DNA of 64,000 bases from contig CAMZCM010000008.1 of assembly GCA_947305005.1 (NCBI GenBank), positions 31,817 through 95,816 on the forward strand. The letters are read 5' to 3'. Positions 1 to 8,164 of this stretch are shown one piece after another (within the stretch, counting starts at the first letter, position 1; each line of letters opens with the position of its first letter). The notes under the pieces were generated by a model. That model worked only from the letters and a program-made list of their open reading frames with translations. It made no database searches and had not been told where the DNA came from. The stretch comes from an uncultured Prevotellaceae bacterium (GTDB taxonomy: Bacteria > Bacteroidota > Bacteroidia > Bacteroidales > Bacteroidaceae). Both the position numbers and the translations under genes were made by a program.

Positions 1-212
1 CAAAGAGCAAAGAGCTTATTTCTGGCAAATTGGGCCGCACGATTCCTTTGTTAGAATGCTACAAGCAACTCCCCAATGGTAATGTTCAGCTTTTAATCCG
101 TGTAGGCTATTCCTCAGACGATGCTATCACCAAGGCTAAGGAGATTATCCGCGAACAGATGGGCGAAGAGCTGAAAGACCTGGGCAAAAAGCTGGATCTT
201 CTTACAAAGTAA
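1..212 (+). CDS. C-terminal end of an LPP20/FlgP-like protein (partial)
   Basis: The reading frame is open from the first bases of the window (codons from position 3), so this is the 3' end of a gene that begins upstream. The visible 69 residues include SGKLGRTIPLLECYKQ, then a VQLLIRVGYSS strand and a Lys/Glu-rich amphipathic helix (AITKAKEIIREQMGEELK). This arrangement resembles the end of LPP20-like envelope proteins, and the fourth gene of the operon shares the general style. The stop lies 31 bp before the CHASE2 gene, so the two are probably co-transcribed. A TTG at 30 could serve as a start, but the frame clearly continues upstream of it. Family assignment is tentative. Confidence 0.6.
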   Translation, partial: KSKELISGKLGRTIPLLECYKQLPNGNVQLLIRVGYSSDDAITKAKEIIREQMGEELKDLGKKLDLLTK

Positions 213-243
213 ATAGCAATTATCCACCTTATTCGTAAAGGAT

Positions 244-1425
244 ATGGCGGACGGCAAGATTAGATACTGGCTATATCAATGGTTACAACGAGGTAAAGTC
301 CTCGTTGTGACCATTATGGCTTTTATCGTATTGGGGGTCATGTTGTTCTTTACATACAACTTCACCTTCCTGAGTCCTGTAAAGAAGGCAGTCCAAGAGT
401 TTTCAATGACAGATATCTATTATCAGATTCTACAAGAAACAGGAAAGCCTGATACTAGTCCATTGATTACTATTGTGGATATGACAGAGATGACAAGCCG
501 ACGTGATTTGGCACGAGCACTTGAAGACATTGAGGCCTGTGGACCAAAGATTATCGGTGTAGATATCATTCTCGAAGGACGTAAGGACGATGTTGAAGGC
601 GACGACATGATAACACAAGTGGCAGCCAACTACCAGAATATCATCTGGTCCATGAAGTTGACAGATTTTGTAGATGATGAATTAGAATATGGCGATGTCA
701 TCCGTTCTTTCTTCACAGATTCTTTGGAAGTGCAGGAAGGAGTCACGAACATGCAACGCAGGTTGTATGGAGGCGTCAAACGCAGACTCGATCAAGGTTG
801 GTTGTTGAGAGGCCAACTAATGCCATCCTTCTCAACACGTGTTCTCAATGGTTATGCTGATAAAACTATTTACGATACAGAAATACAGTCCATTGATGTT
901 AACTTCACACCGACAAATTTCACTGTTATCGATGCCGATTCTGTTTTGATGCACCCCGAATTAATAGCTGACCGCATCGTACTCTTTGGCGCAATGAACG
1001 AGGAAGCAGATATGCACTATACCCCTTTGGGTAAAATACCTGGCATCGTGCTGCTGGCCTATTCCATTCAGACACTATTAAGCCAAAATCAAATCGTTGA
1101 AGTCAAAGGCTTCACTTTATGGGCCTGTTCTTTCATCCTTATTATGCTTACCTACTGGGAACGAGTGAAACGTAAAAAATGGATTGTCCATCATGCACAT
1201 CCTATCGTCCAGTTAATCATTGGCTTTCCCATCGTCAGTTCTATCATTTCCTTCTTGTGGATGGCTTTGGCATTGTGGTTTGCCTTCCTCCTTTTCTGCG
1301 GTTATGATATTAGCTTTAACCTTGGTATCTCATTCTCTGCCATAGCATTTCTTACAACGGCAGAATATTCATATTTAACCTTATTAGATTATTTAAAGTT
1401 AACGGATTTCAGCAATGAACAATAA
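244..1425 (+). CDS. CHASE2-domain membrane protein without an output domain
   Basis: The 393-residue protein has one N-terminal membrane segment (about 19-40), a large extracytoplasmic region (about 45-285) and several C-terminal membrane helices (about 290-380). The external part fits the CHASE2 sensor family: an ITIVDMTEM strand near residue 75, GPKIIGVDIIL near 100, and the late signature VLFGAMNEEADMHYTPLG followed by IPGIVLLAYSIQTLL. CHASE2 usually precedes a kinase or cyclase domain. Here the protein ends shortly after the last helix, so any signalling must go through a partner. The gene overlaps the following secreted-protein gene by 11 bp, indicating translational coupling. Confidence 0.8.
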   Translation: MADGKIRYWLYQWLQRGKVLVVTIMAFIVLGVMLFFTYNFTFLSPVKKAVQEFSMTDIYYQILQETGKPDTSPLITIVDMTEMTSRRDLARALEDIEACGPKIIGVDIILEGRKDDVEGDDMITQVAANYQNIIWSMKLTDFVDDELEYGDVIRSFFTDSLEVQEGVTNMQRRLYGGVKRRLDQGWLLRGQLMPSFSTRVLNGYADKTIYDTEIQSIDVNFTPTNFTVIDADSVLMHPELIADRIVLFGAMNEEADMHYTPLGKIPGIVLLAYSIQTLLSQNQIVEVKGFTLWACSFILIMLTYWERVKRKKWIVHHAHPIVQLIIGFPIVSSIISFLWMALALWFAFLLFCGYDISFNLGISFSAIAFLTTAEYSYLTLLDYLKLTDFSNEQ

Positions 1426-3358
1426 ATCATGGTTGGTAACGGTCATTATGTTATGTCTGACCGTTTCTTTTTCTCACGCTCAGCGTCTTGTGGTCTTCTC
1501 AGTAGCCGGAGGTCCAAAATTAGTAACTCCAGAAGGCAATACGCCTATTAAGGCTTATGATAATCTGACGATGTCATCTGTCGTTTCTATTCCCTATGAT
1601 GCTTCTTTGGAACTCATTGACGAGGCAAATAGAAAGCAATATATTATCAAGACTCCTGGTAGAGACAAAATCAGTGCTTTCGTCAGTAACCGCAAAAATA
1701 GTGCTGTACAATTGACACAGCGTTTCATGGAGTATATCCAAAAACAGGTTACCAGTGGAACGAAGATATCTGCACGCCGCTTCAGCGATGCTGCTACTGT
1801 CACACGTGAAACACAGACCTATCAGAAAGAGGAGGAAGAAGAATTGGATGAATTTGCCAAAGAGTTTGCTGATTTCGACAAACAGGCAAAAGAAGAATAT
1901 GAGACATTCCGCAATCAGTGTAATCAGGAATACGCTGATTTCATGGAAGAAGCTTGGTCTCAATTCCGCAGTGAAAAACCTATCCCTGCTCCCAAAGAGG
2001 AGGAAGTGAAGCCGTTGACTTTACCAGAGAAAGAACGTGGACAACAATTTAAAGGTAAACCCGTTGTCATTCAAGAGTTCGTGGCTCCTTTGATTCCTAC
2101 GCCTCAACCTCTTCCTATCAATTATACGATACAAACGATTCCTGATGAAGTCGTGGTTGTAGATCCTCAACTGCCTACAGTACCTATTTTGATTAATAAC
2201 TCAAATATTTCTGTTGCTCCTATCGAGCTTTTGAGAATCGATTCTGTCGTGCGTCCCAAGCCCGTTGGACAAGAACTCGCTTATTATGGAACCAAGGTAT
2301 TCGTACGTTATACGCCCAATCCTAACTTTAAGCTTCCTGACCTGAGCGAAAGAAGTATTTCAGAGGCTTGGACGGCTCTGTCATCTGAGAGTATGGAGAA
2401 TACCCTGATTGACTGTCTGAATATCCGCAAGCAACTACGCTTGAGCGATTGGGGCTACTTACTGCTGTTGGAACAAGTAGGACAAGCTTGTTTGGGTAAG
2501 GGCAGCAACGAAGCAACACTTCTGTCAGCCTATCTGTTCTGTCAGTCGGGTTATAAGATGCGTTTAGGTAAGTCAAAGACTCAGATGATCCTGTTGTTTG
2601 GTAGCAGACATCTTATCTATGATAAATCATATTTTACCCTGAGTGGCGAGAACTTCTATCCACTTCACACAGACGAAGAGGAGCTGAGTATTTGTAACCT
2701 TCCTTATCCTGAGGAACAAGGTCTCTCATTGCTGTTGGTCAACGAACCTATCCTCAAAGAAGTTCGCTCTGATAAACGCACCCTCTCTTCTACCAATCAG
2801 CCTCAACTGAAAGTATCTGTTGACGTCAACAAGAACCTGTTAGATTTCTATTCCGATTATCCTGCTTCACAGATTGGTGGCGATATGCTCTCTCGCTGGG
2901 CCATGTATGCAAATACACCTCTTGACGTGAAAGTCAAAGAACAGCTCTATCCTGCTTTGAAGGAAAAGCTGAAAGGTAAAAGCGAGAAAGAGGCTGTTAG
3001 CATCCTTTTGGATTTCGTACAGTGGTCATTGACCTACAAATATGATGAGGATATCTGGGGTTATGATCGTGCATTCTTCGCTGAAGAAACCTTGTTCTAT
3101 CCTTATGCTGACTGTGAGGACCGCAGTATCCTCTTCTCTCGTCTCGTGCGTGATTTAGTCGGTTTGAAGGTCGTGTTGGTTTATTATCCTGGCCACTTGG
3201 CATCAGCTGTACATTTCAATGAAAATGTAGAAGGTGATTATCTGGAACATGAAGGCAAACGTTTCGTGATCTGTGATGCCACCTATTTTGGTGCACCCAT
3301 TGGCAAGACAATGTCTGGCATGGATAATAAAACCGCAAAAGCAGTTCTATTGGATTAA
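1415..3358 (+). CDS. Secreted transglutaminase-like (papain-fold) protein
   Basis: The 647-residue protein starts with a signal peptide (about 1-22, ending SHAQ). A highly charged Glu/Lys-rich region at about 135-190 is probably coiled coil, followed by a Pro-rich linker (about 195-250). The C-terminal 150 residues look like a transglutaminase-like cysteine fold: YADCEDRSILF (C567), PGHLASAVHF (H594 or H600) and CDATYFGAPIG (D621). This gives the Cys-His-Asp order and spacing of that superfamily. Such domains act as proteases, amidases or non-catalytic binders in the periplasm. The start lies inside the CHASE2 gene and the next gene follows after 18 bp. The substrate is unknown. Confidence 0.7.
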   Translation: MNNKSWLVTVIMLCLTVSFSHAQRLVVFSVAGGPKLVTPEGNTPIKAYDNLTMSSVVSIPYDASLELIDEANRKQYIIKTPGRDKISAFVSNRKNSAVQLTQRFMEYIQKQVTSGTKISARRFSDAATVTRETQTYQKEEEEELDEFAKEFADFDKQAKEEYETFRNQCNQEYADFMEEAWSQFRSEKPIPAPKEEEVKPLTLPEKERGQQFKGKPVVIQEFVAPLIPTPQPLPINYTIQTIPDEVVVVDPQLPTVPILINNSNISVAPIELLRIDSVVRPKPVGQELAYYGTKVFVRYTPNPNFKLPDLSERSISEAWTALSSESMENTLIDCLNIRKQLRLSDWGYLLLLEQVGQACLGKGSNEATLLSAYLFCQSGYKMRLGKSKTQMILLFGSRHLIYDKSYFTLSGENFYPLHTDEEELSICNLPYPEEQGLSLLLVNEPILKEVRSDKRTLSSTNQPQLKVSVDVNKNLLDFYSDYPASQIGGDMLSRWAMYANTPLDVKVKEQLYPALKEKLKGKSEKEAVSILLDFVQWSLTYKYDEDIWGYDRAFFAEETLFYPYADCEDRSILFSRLVRDLVGLKVVLVYYPGHLASAVHFNENVEGDYLEHEGKRFVICDATYFGAPIGKTMSGMDNKTAKAVLLD

Positions 3359-3376
3359 TATAAAACGGAAAACAAT

Positions 3377-3895
3377 ATGCGACTGTTGAACAACATAACG
3401 ATTGCTTTTATAGCGCTTTTCTTCACAGGGAGCGCCTTCTGCTGGTCTGCTAATCCCTTAAGCAAGGCCATGCAGAAAGCATATAAAGCAGAATGTAAGC
3501 AGTTGAAGAAAGAGGGTTGGAAGCTTGATAACAACACTCTATCTGTCGAAGATGCTATGCTAGAATATTATCAGCAATTGGATAAAGGTGGGCAGAATGT
3601 CATGCACATCATTGGTTTTGGTCAGAGCAAAACAGCTAACATTGCGCTCCAAAAAGCGATGACCAATGCAAGGGCACAATGGACTGCCACACAAGGAAGT
3701 AATGTGTCAGGCTCAACGACCATTCAAATATCCAATGAACAGTCAGCTTCTCCTACAAGCAAACAGGAATCCGAAAGCACCATCCGCTCCAGCTCTGAGC
3801 AAGTGGTGAAGGGCTTTCATCCTACTGTGAATCTTTCGCGCACTTTGCCCGACGGTACCATAGAAGTAAGATTGTATTACATTACTGCCCGCTAA
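3377..3895 (+). CDS. Small secreted LPP20-like envelope protein
   Basis: The 172-residue protein has an N-terminal signal peptide (about 1-22, FFTGSAFCWS). A basic helical stretch follows, then a segment with GFGQSKTANIALQKAMTNARAQ, reminiscent of LPP20/FlgO-like domains in which an Ala-rich helix follows a short strand. A Ser/Thr/Gln-rich middle part is followed by the ending LPDGTIEVRLYYITAR, similar in style to the partial gene at the left edge (PNGNVQLLIRVGY). It is the last gene of the operon, with a terminator 26 bp downstream. The function is unknown, but an outer-membrane or periplasmic partner of the CHASE2 protein is plausible. Confidence 0.6.
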   Translation: MRLLNNITIAFIALFFTGSAFCWSANPLSKAMQKAYKAECKQLKKEGWKLDNNTLSVEDAMLEYYQQLDKGGQNVMHIIGFGQSKTANIALQKAMTNARAQWTATQGSNVSGSTTIQISNEQSASPTSKQESESTIRSSSEQVVKGFHPTVNLSRTLPDGTIEVRLYYITAR

Positions 3896-3920
3896 CCTTC
3901 AACGTCTAACCTTATACTTA

Positions 3921-3953
3921 GGGCTGGCACCGAGCAATGGTGTCAGCCCTTTT
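3921..3953 (+). terminator. Intrinsic terminator of the CHASE2 operon
   Basis: An 11-bp stem (GGGCTGGCACC / GGTGTCAGCCC, one G-T pair) with a 7-nt loop is followed directly by TTTT. It closes the plus-strand operon. Confidence 0.85.
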
Positions 3954-3967
3954 GGTTATCTTTGTTG

Positions 3968-4162
3968 TTAACTAGACAAACACTCGGAATAGAATTGACG
4001 GACTACCTGTTGCATATCCTTCGGTACATAATTCAAGACCTCTTTCTTCAAGTTTTCAGGGATTCCCAAAATCGCCTCGGCTATACTCCCCACGATGGCA
4101 CCAAGTGTATCTGCATCTGCGCCCAGACACACCGCCCTGCGGACAGCGTCCTCAAATCTCAC
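3968..4162 (-). pseudogene. C-terminal remnant of an ADP-ribosylglycohydrolase
   Basis: The frame encodes 64 residues with a clear family signature: FEDAVRRAVCLGADADTLGA followed by IVGSIAEAILGIPE. In ADP-ribosylglycohydrolases (the DraG/ARH family) the GxDxDT segment binds the metal ions near the C-terminus of a roughly 250-300-residue enzyme. Here nothing recognisable precedes it: the sequence upstream (4163-4330) is AT-rich and has no matching frame. The gene has lost about three quarters of its length and cannot make an active enzyme. It marks the left border of the accessory island. Confidence 0.8.
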
Positions 4163-4318
4163 CCGAGCGGGATTAATTATCTAAGTTGCTTTTCAGTAAC
4201 TATCCCCAGTATTATTCATACAAGGGAGATTATCTGCGACAAAAATAGGAAGAAATGTTGAAGCCACCAATTATTTTGGAATTATTCTTCTATGCCCCTA
4301 CGTTTTATTCGAGATTAG

Positions 4319-4349
4319 TTGGATTATTCGTATTGTATGCTTACTTTTG
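4319..4349 (+). promoter_or_regulatory. Bacteroidales-type promoter of the polyvalent kinase gene
   Basis: A -33 TTG (4319-4321) and a -7 box TACTTTTG (4342-4349) are separated by 20 bp. Transcription would start about 25-30 bp before the first ATG. Confidence 0.65.
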
Positions 4350-4373
4350 CAGCGGAAGTAATAAAAAACAAGA

Positions 4374-5015
4374 ATGAATCATGACATTTCTCAACCAGTT
4401 TCACAAGGAAGTGACGGAGCGCAAGATGCGGAAAATCGCCGCATCGCAGCAGTCGCCGATGAACTCGAACGACTTTGCGCAGTACATGAAGCGCAATCTG
4501 GAAATCGCCTCCAAAATGTAAATCGATTCGAAAAAGAACAGCGTGCCGCTGAACATATGGCGAAGAGCCAAGGTTTTTGGATTCCAATGATGGATATCTT
4601 CAATCTTGGCGTACCTGGTCCCTGCGGCAACGAAAACGACACCTACGTAGGCGAGAAAGTTATTTATAAAGTAAACAACCTGTTTAATAGCGGAAGCATT
4701 GTGGCATTGCTGCGTAAGATCTTCATGCACAATGCTATATTCCCTGATACTGCTTATTCTTTCTATGGTTTTGCTGGGTTCGATGGACGCACCATCCAAC
4801 CTGTTATTATTCAACCAAGGATTGCCAATGCCCATCCAGCCACAAAGATTATGATTGATACCTATATGGCAGCCCTTGGTTTTGAGAAGACAGCCGAAGA
4901 GGGCCGCTTTAGGAATGGCCAATACGAGGTCTGGGACATCGTGCCTCGCAATGTCCTTGTTGATGACGAAGGAGACGTCTTTGTTGTTGATGCAGAGATT
5001 AAGCATATTGAATAG
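4374..5015 (+). pseudogene. Polyvalent-protein-type kinase with an N-terminal frameshift
   Basis: Residues from about codon 50 (NRFEKEQRAAEHM) to the end look like the Ser/Thr/Tyr kinase domain of bacterial polyvalent proteins: GFWIPMMDIFNLGVPGP, GNENDTYV, a VWDIVPRNVLVDDEGD catalytic-loop-like segment and FVVDAEIKHIE as the metal-binding Asp region. The first 48 codons in this frame (from ATG 4374) look non-native. A different frame from ATG 4381 to the TAA at 4519-4521 gives MTFLNQFHKEVTERKMRK and DFAQYMKRNLEIASKM, which reads like the proper N-terminus. Joining the two needs a shift of one or two bases near 4515-4525. The gene is therefore probably broken, unless the shift is a sequencing error. 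Polyvalent kinases are typical of mobile elements. Confidence 0.7.
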
Positions 5016-5037
5016 TCTCGTTTAGTATTTCCTTCTA

Positions 5038-5160
5038 CTATTTTGCTTGCTTGTCCCATCTTAATTCGTACTCTTCTTGCGTAAAAGGTGGAGTTGGGTC
5101 AATGATGAGGACCTCATCGTAAGTCAGGCCGTAGAGGGGATAGATGATGATGTCGATTTC
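5038..5160 (-). pseudogene. Orphan C-terminus of a second DNA methylase
   Basis: On the minus strand the frame encodes 40 residues, starting EIDIIIYPLYGLTYDEV and ending with a TAG at 5038-5040. The motif I(D)xxIYxLYGLTxxE is typical of the last residues of Eco57I-type/type IIG methylases. The intact neighbour ends with a related but divergent version (IDDYIGPLYGLTEEEISFI). The fragment abuts the intact gene's stop codon (5162) in another frame, and an in-frame stop lies just upstream at 5188-5190. It is therefore a leftover tail rather than a gene. Confidence 0.75.
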
Positions 5161-5161
5161 T

Positions 5162-8152
5162 TTATTCTTCACCTGACATTCTGAATTCTATTTCATAGTT
5201 CTTTATGAAACTTATCTCTTCTTCTGTCAATCCATAGAGCGGACCTATATAATCATCAATCTTGTCAATTATAGATTTCGATTTGCCTATCTTATACTCC
5301 TTGAATGAGTCCACATTATAACTTGATGTTCCACTAGATACACGTACATTGGCATTACGTTCTATATCTTTAAGGTATTCAATGTATAATCTATTGAGAG
5401 CTTCTACCGCACTCTGATGTAAATTTGGAATTACAAAAGAGAGTATTTCGCATGACTTCCAATCTAGGTTGTTTGAATAAATTTGATAAAACCAAAAACT
5501 GAGATTACTTGATAAAAGGCATCCAATAGCATCTCTATACTTTTCCTTGACACAGAATGACTTTTCCTTAGTTGAACCAGTACTATAGTTTGTTACGACC
5601 TTAAAATATCTTCCTCCACTTGTTCTATAATAAATCTTACCACCTTCATCATCAAGATATTCATTTATCTCTTGATGAGATAATAATTTAGATAGTATTC
5701 TTCTTTCAATGTTAGAAGATATTTTGGGGATTCTTCCAAACTTCATAAAGTCCTTGACCTCTGCAAAATGCAGGTTGTCAATTAGATTCTGAAGATTGAA
5801 GGTTTTTCCCTTACGATGCATCTTTGTAGATAGTACTTGTCGACATTCAGTATCAGTTCTTTGACACTGAAAAATAGATGTGTTTACAACAGCATTTTCA
5901 AATACAGGCTGGGGTCTGACAGCATAAGAGGAAACACGTAGGGTTTCACATGATTTCATTATTAAATTATGAATGCCTGAGAGCGAATCGCTGGATGTGA
6001 AAGATATCGGAACAATAAATGTTAGACTCCCACCTTTACGAAGTATCGAAAAACTTTTTTCAATAAACAACGTATAAGAGTCCATTGACCCCTTTTGCAA
6101 ATTCCGTATAGTTTTTGTTGTATTATATATTTGCTTGAAGGTCCTTTTTTCTTCTTCTGTGAACTTAGCCCCATATGGTGGATTTCCTATTACAATATCG
6201 AATCCACCTTGCGAGAAAACATCATAGAACCATGTGTGCCAAAGCATGAATTGATTGTTGCCAGACAAATCAGGGTCTCCTTCTTCATAAGTTACACCTT
6301 GCTCATCAAGTTGCTTAACCACATTATTAATAATAGTTTTTCGTAGTTTCTGCTTTTCTTCATGATCTGTACAATCATAATAGTTGGAGAGCAGCTCACA
6401 AAGATTTTTGCGATATATATCTAGCATGTCATCAAAGATTGTCAGCATCCCTGATTCATCGACTTTCTTCTCTGTCATTGTAGAGAGATTAATACCCGCA
6501 TACTGTTCCAACAACGAGTTGCCTTGCATAATCTTGAAATCGAGGTTTGGCAGAGCCTGTGGCGTTTCTTCATCGACAATCAGGGAGAGCCAGAAGCGGA
6601 GGCGAGCAATGTCAACAGCACCACGTTCGATATCAACGCCATAGATGTTCTGCTGAATGATATGCTTCTTGATTTCTGCGGCTTTGCTTTGTTCTATGCC
6701 TTCAAGAACCGTACGACAAAGGAAGAGTTCTTTTAACAGGCCCATGGGGAATGCACCAGAGCCAATGGCTGGGTCGCAAATCTTCACATCACAAAGGGCT
6801 TGGTCCACTTGCTGGCGGAACTTGTTGTTTGTACCAAGTGCCTCTACATCATGGGTAGTTACAAATTGACGGATGGCTTCTTTTGTTGCTTCGTCTTCAA
6901 TATCCGTCTGCAGGTAAGCAATCAAGCTCTCACGGCACATATAACTGACAATTTCCTTAGGAGTATAGAAAGCTCCTTTATCCTTATTGTCTTCCAACAA
7001 GTTCTCGAAGATGCGGCCCAACATTTCTGGGTCAACGCCAACCTCTGCGTCATTAGGATCATTTTCGTCAATGGTGAAGTTGTAACTGCTGAAGAAGTCG
7101 AGCAGCGACTGCATATATTGTGCAGGCAATGGGAAAGCTGTTTCATCAGCGGCTTCACGCTCAAAGAGACCACCATTTAAATAAGGTACGCGTATATTGT
7201 GACCAACGGCTGGCGACACAAGATCATTGGTACGTTCTGTGTTGAGGTCATTGAACAAGGGCTCCAGAACATTATCAATGAAATGGTCTTTATCGGCGCA
7301 ATGCGTAAAGAGATTCTGGGTGAATTCCCCATCGCCTGTACCCCATGGTTCTCCAACAGGAACACCCAACCAACCTTTCTTCTGTAAGAATTGGAGGAAT
7401 ACAAGTCGTCCCATCAGTTTCTTCACATAGTCACGAACAGCCTTCTCAGGATCAAGGAATGACGCGAACTCATGCATGATTTCCTCGCATGGGTCATTGA
7501 TCACTTTCTCTTCCCACTTATTGGCAACCTTTACCATTCGCTTGCCAGTGATGAATTGGATGATGTCCTCATAGTGTTTCTTGTATTTGTCAAAGAACTC
7601 TTTGGACAACGCTTCCACAGAAAATGCATGTTCAATGTCAGACATCATCAGCGATCCTCTTTTGTTGAACAGATTGACGAAATTGTCAGCAGCTGTTCGG
7701 CAAGACTGCCCTGGGCCAAGAAGGAACGTGTAGCGTTTTCTATCTGTGGCATCATTGTTGCTCCCCAACTTTTGGCAGAACGTAAAACGCCAGTCCCAGC
7801 GCTTCCCATCCTTGTAATGGAACAACATAAAGGACAATGAATAGACATCCATTGCCCTTCGTATCAACTGTTGAATGCCAACGCGGTTCCTCTGCATGAG
7901 TACTCGGTCCGAGACTGTGATATCAAAGATTTGCAGAGGGTCATCCACATAGATGGTGCCAATCTGTTTCACGCTATTGATACCTGATTCCTTTGCAAGC
8001 GCTTGCAGTTCAGGCTGTGTCTCAAGCAGTTCTGTTTCGTAAGCGTCATCAAAAGACTCTTCACCGAAAATAGGGAAGATGATGTTTTCGAGAAACGATT
8101 GTGGCCCCTGATAGGCAGTACTGAGATATTGTTTGAGTGATGCTGTATCCAT
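5162..8152 (-). CDS. Eco57I-type N6-adenine DNA methyltransferase of a two-gene defence system
   Basis: The 996-residue protein carries the AdoMet-binding motif DPAIGSGAFPMGLL (from D460) and the adenine-methylase catalytic motif NPPY (N657-Y660). The N-terminal 450 residues precede a GAFYTPKEIVSYMCRE motif typical of the Eco57I/PglX/type IIG class. The C-terminal part (about 700-960) should hold the target-recognition domain, and the tail has LYGLTEEE. No nuclease motif was recognised at the N-terminus, so DNA cleavage is probably supplied by the helicase/PLD partner, which ends 12 bp upstream in the same operon. Expected role: to methylate host DNA and mark it as self. ATG 8152 is the natural start (MDTASLKQYL). 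Confidence 0.85.
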   Translation of the reverse strand: MDTASLKQYLSTAYQGPQSFLENIIFPIFGEESFDDAYETELLETQPELQALAKESGINSVKQIGTIYVDDPLQIFDITVSDRVLMQRNRVGIQQLIRRAMDVYSLSFMLFHYKDGKRWDWRFTFCQKLGSNNDATDRKRYTFLLGPGQSCRTAADNFVNLFNKRGSLMMSDIEHAFSVEALSKEFFDKYKKHYEDIIQFITGKRMVKVANKWEEKVINDPCEEIMHEFASFLDPEKAVRDYVKKLMGRLVFLQFLQKKGWLGVPVGEPWGTGDGEFTQNLFTHCADKDHFIDNVLEPLFNDLNTERTNDLVSPAVGHNIRVPYLNGGLFEREAADETAFPLPAQYMQSLLDFFSSYNFTIDENDPNDAEVGVDPEMLGRIFENLLEDNKDKGAFYTPKEIVSYMCRESLIAYLQTDIEDEATKEAIRQFVTTHDVEALGTNNKFRQQVDQALCDVKICDPAIGSGAFPMGLLKELFLCRTVLEGIEQSKAAEIKKHIIQQNIYGVDIERGAVDIARLRFWLSLIVDEETPQALPNLDFKIMQGNSLLEQYAGINLSTMTEKKVDESGMLTIFDDMLDIYRKNLCELLSNYYDCTDHEEKQKLRKTIINNVVKQLDEQGVTYEEGDPDLSGNNQFMLWHTWFYDVFSQGGFDIVIGNPPYGAKFTEEEKRTFKQIYNTTKTIRNLQKGSMDSYTLFIEKSFSILRKGGSLTFIVPISFTSSDSLSGIHNLIMKSCETLRVSSYAVRPQPVFENAVVNTSIFQCQRTDTECRQVLSTKMHRKGKTFNLQNLIDNLHFAEVKDFMKFGRIPKISSNIERRILSKLLSHQEINEYLDDEGGKIYYRTSGGRYFKVVTNYSTGSTKEKSFCVKEKYRDAIGCLLSSNLSFWFYQIYSNNLDWKSCEILSFVIPNLHQSAVEALNRLYIEYLKDIERNANVRVSSGTSSYNVDSFKEYKIGKSKSIIDKIDDYIGPLYGLTEEEISFIKNYEIEFRMSGEE

Positions 8153-8164
8153 AACCTGCGATAG

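Noticed and set aside
4510..4530. Programmed -1 frameshift in the kinase gene
   Set aside because: No slippery X-XXY-YYZ heptamer in the right frame and no downstream structure was seen, so mutation or sequencing error is more likely.
4401..5006. 201-residue open frame on the minus strand
   Set aside because: It lies opposite the kinase gene, whose plus-strand product has clear motifs. The minus-strand product has no recognisable feature.
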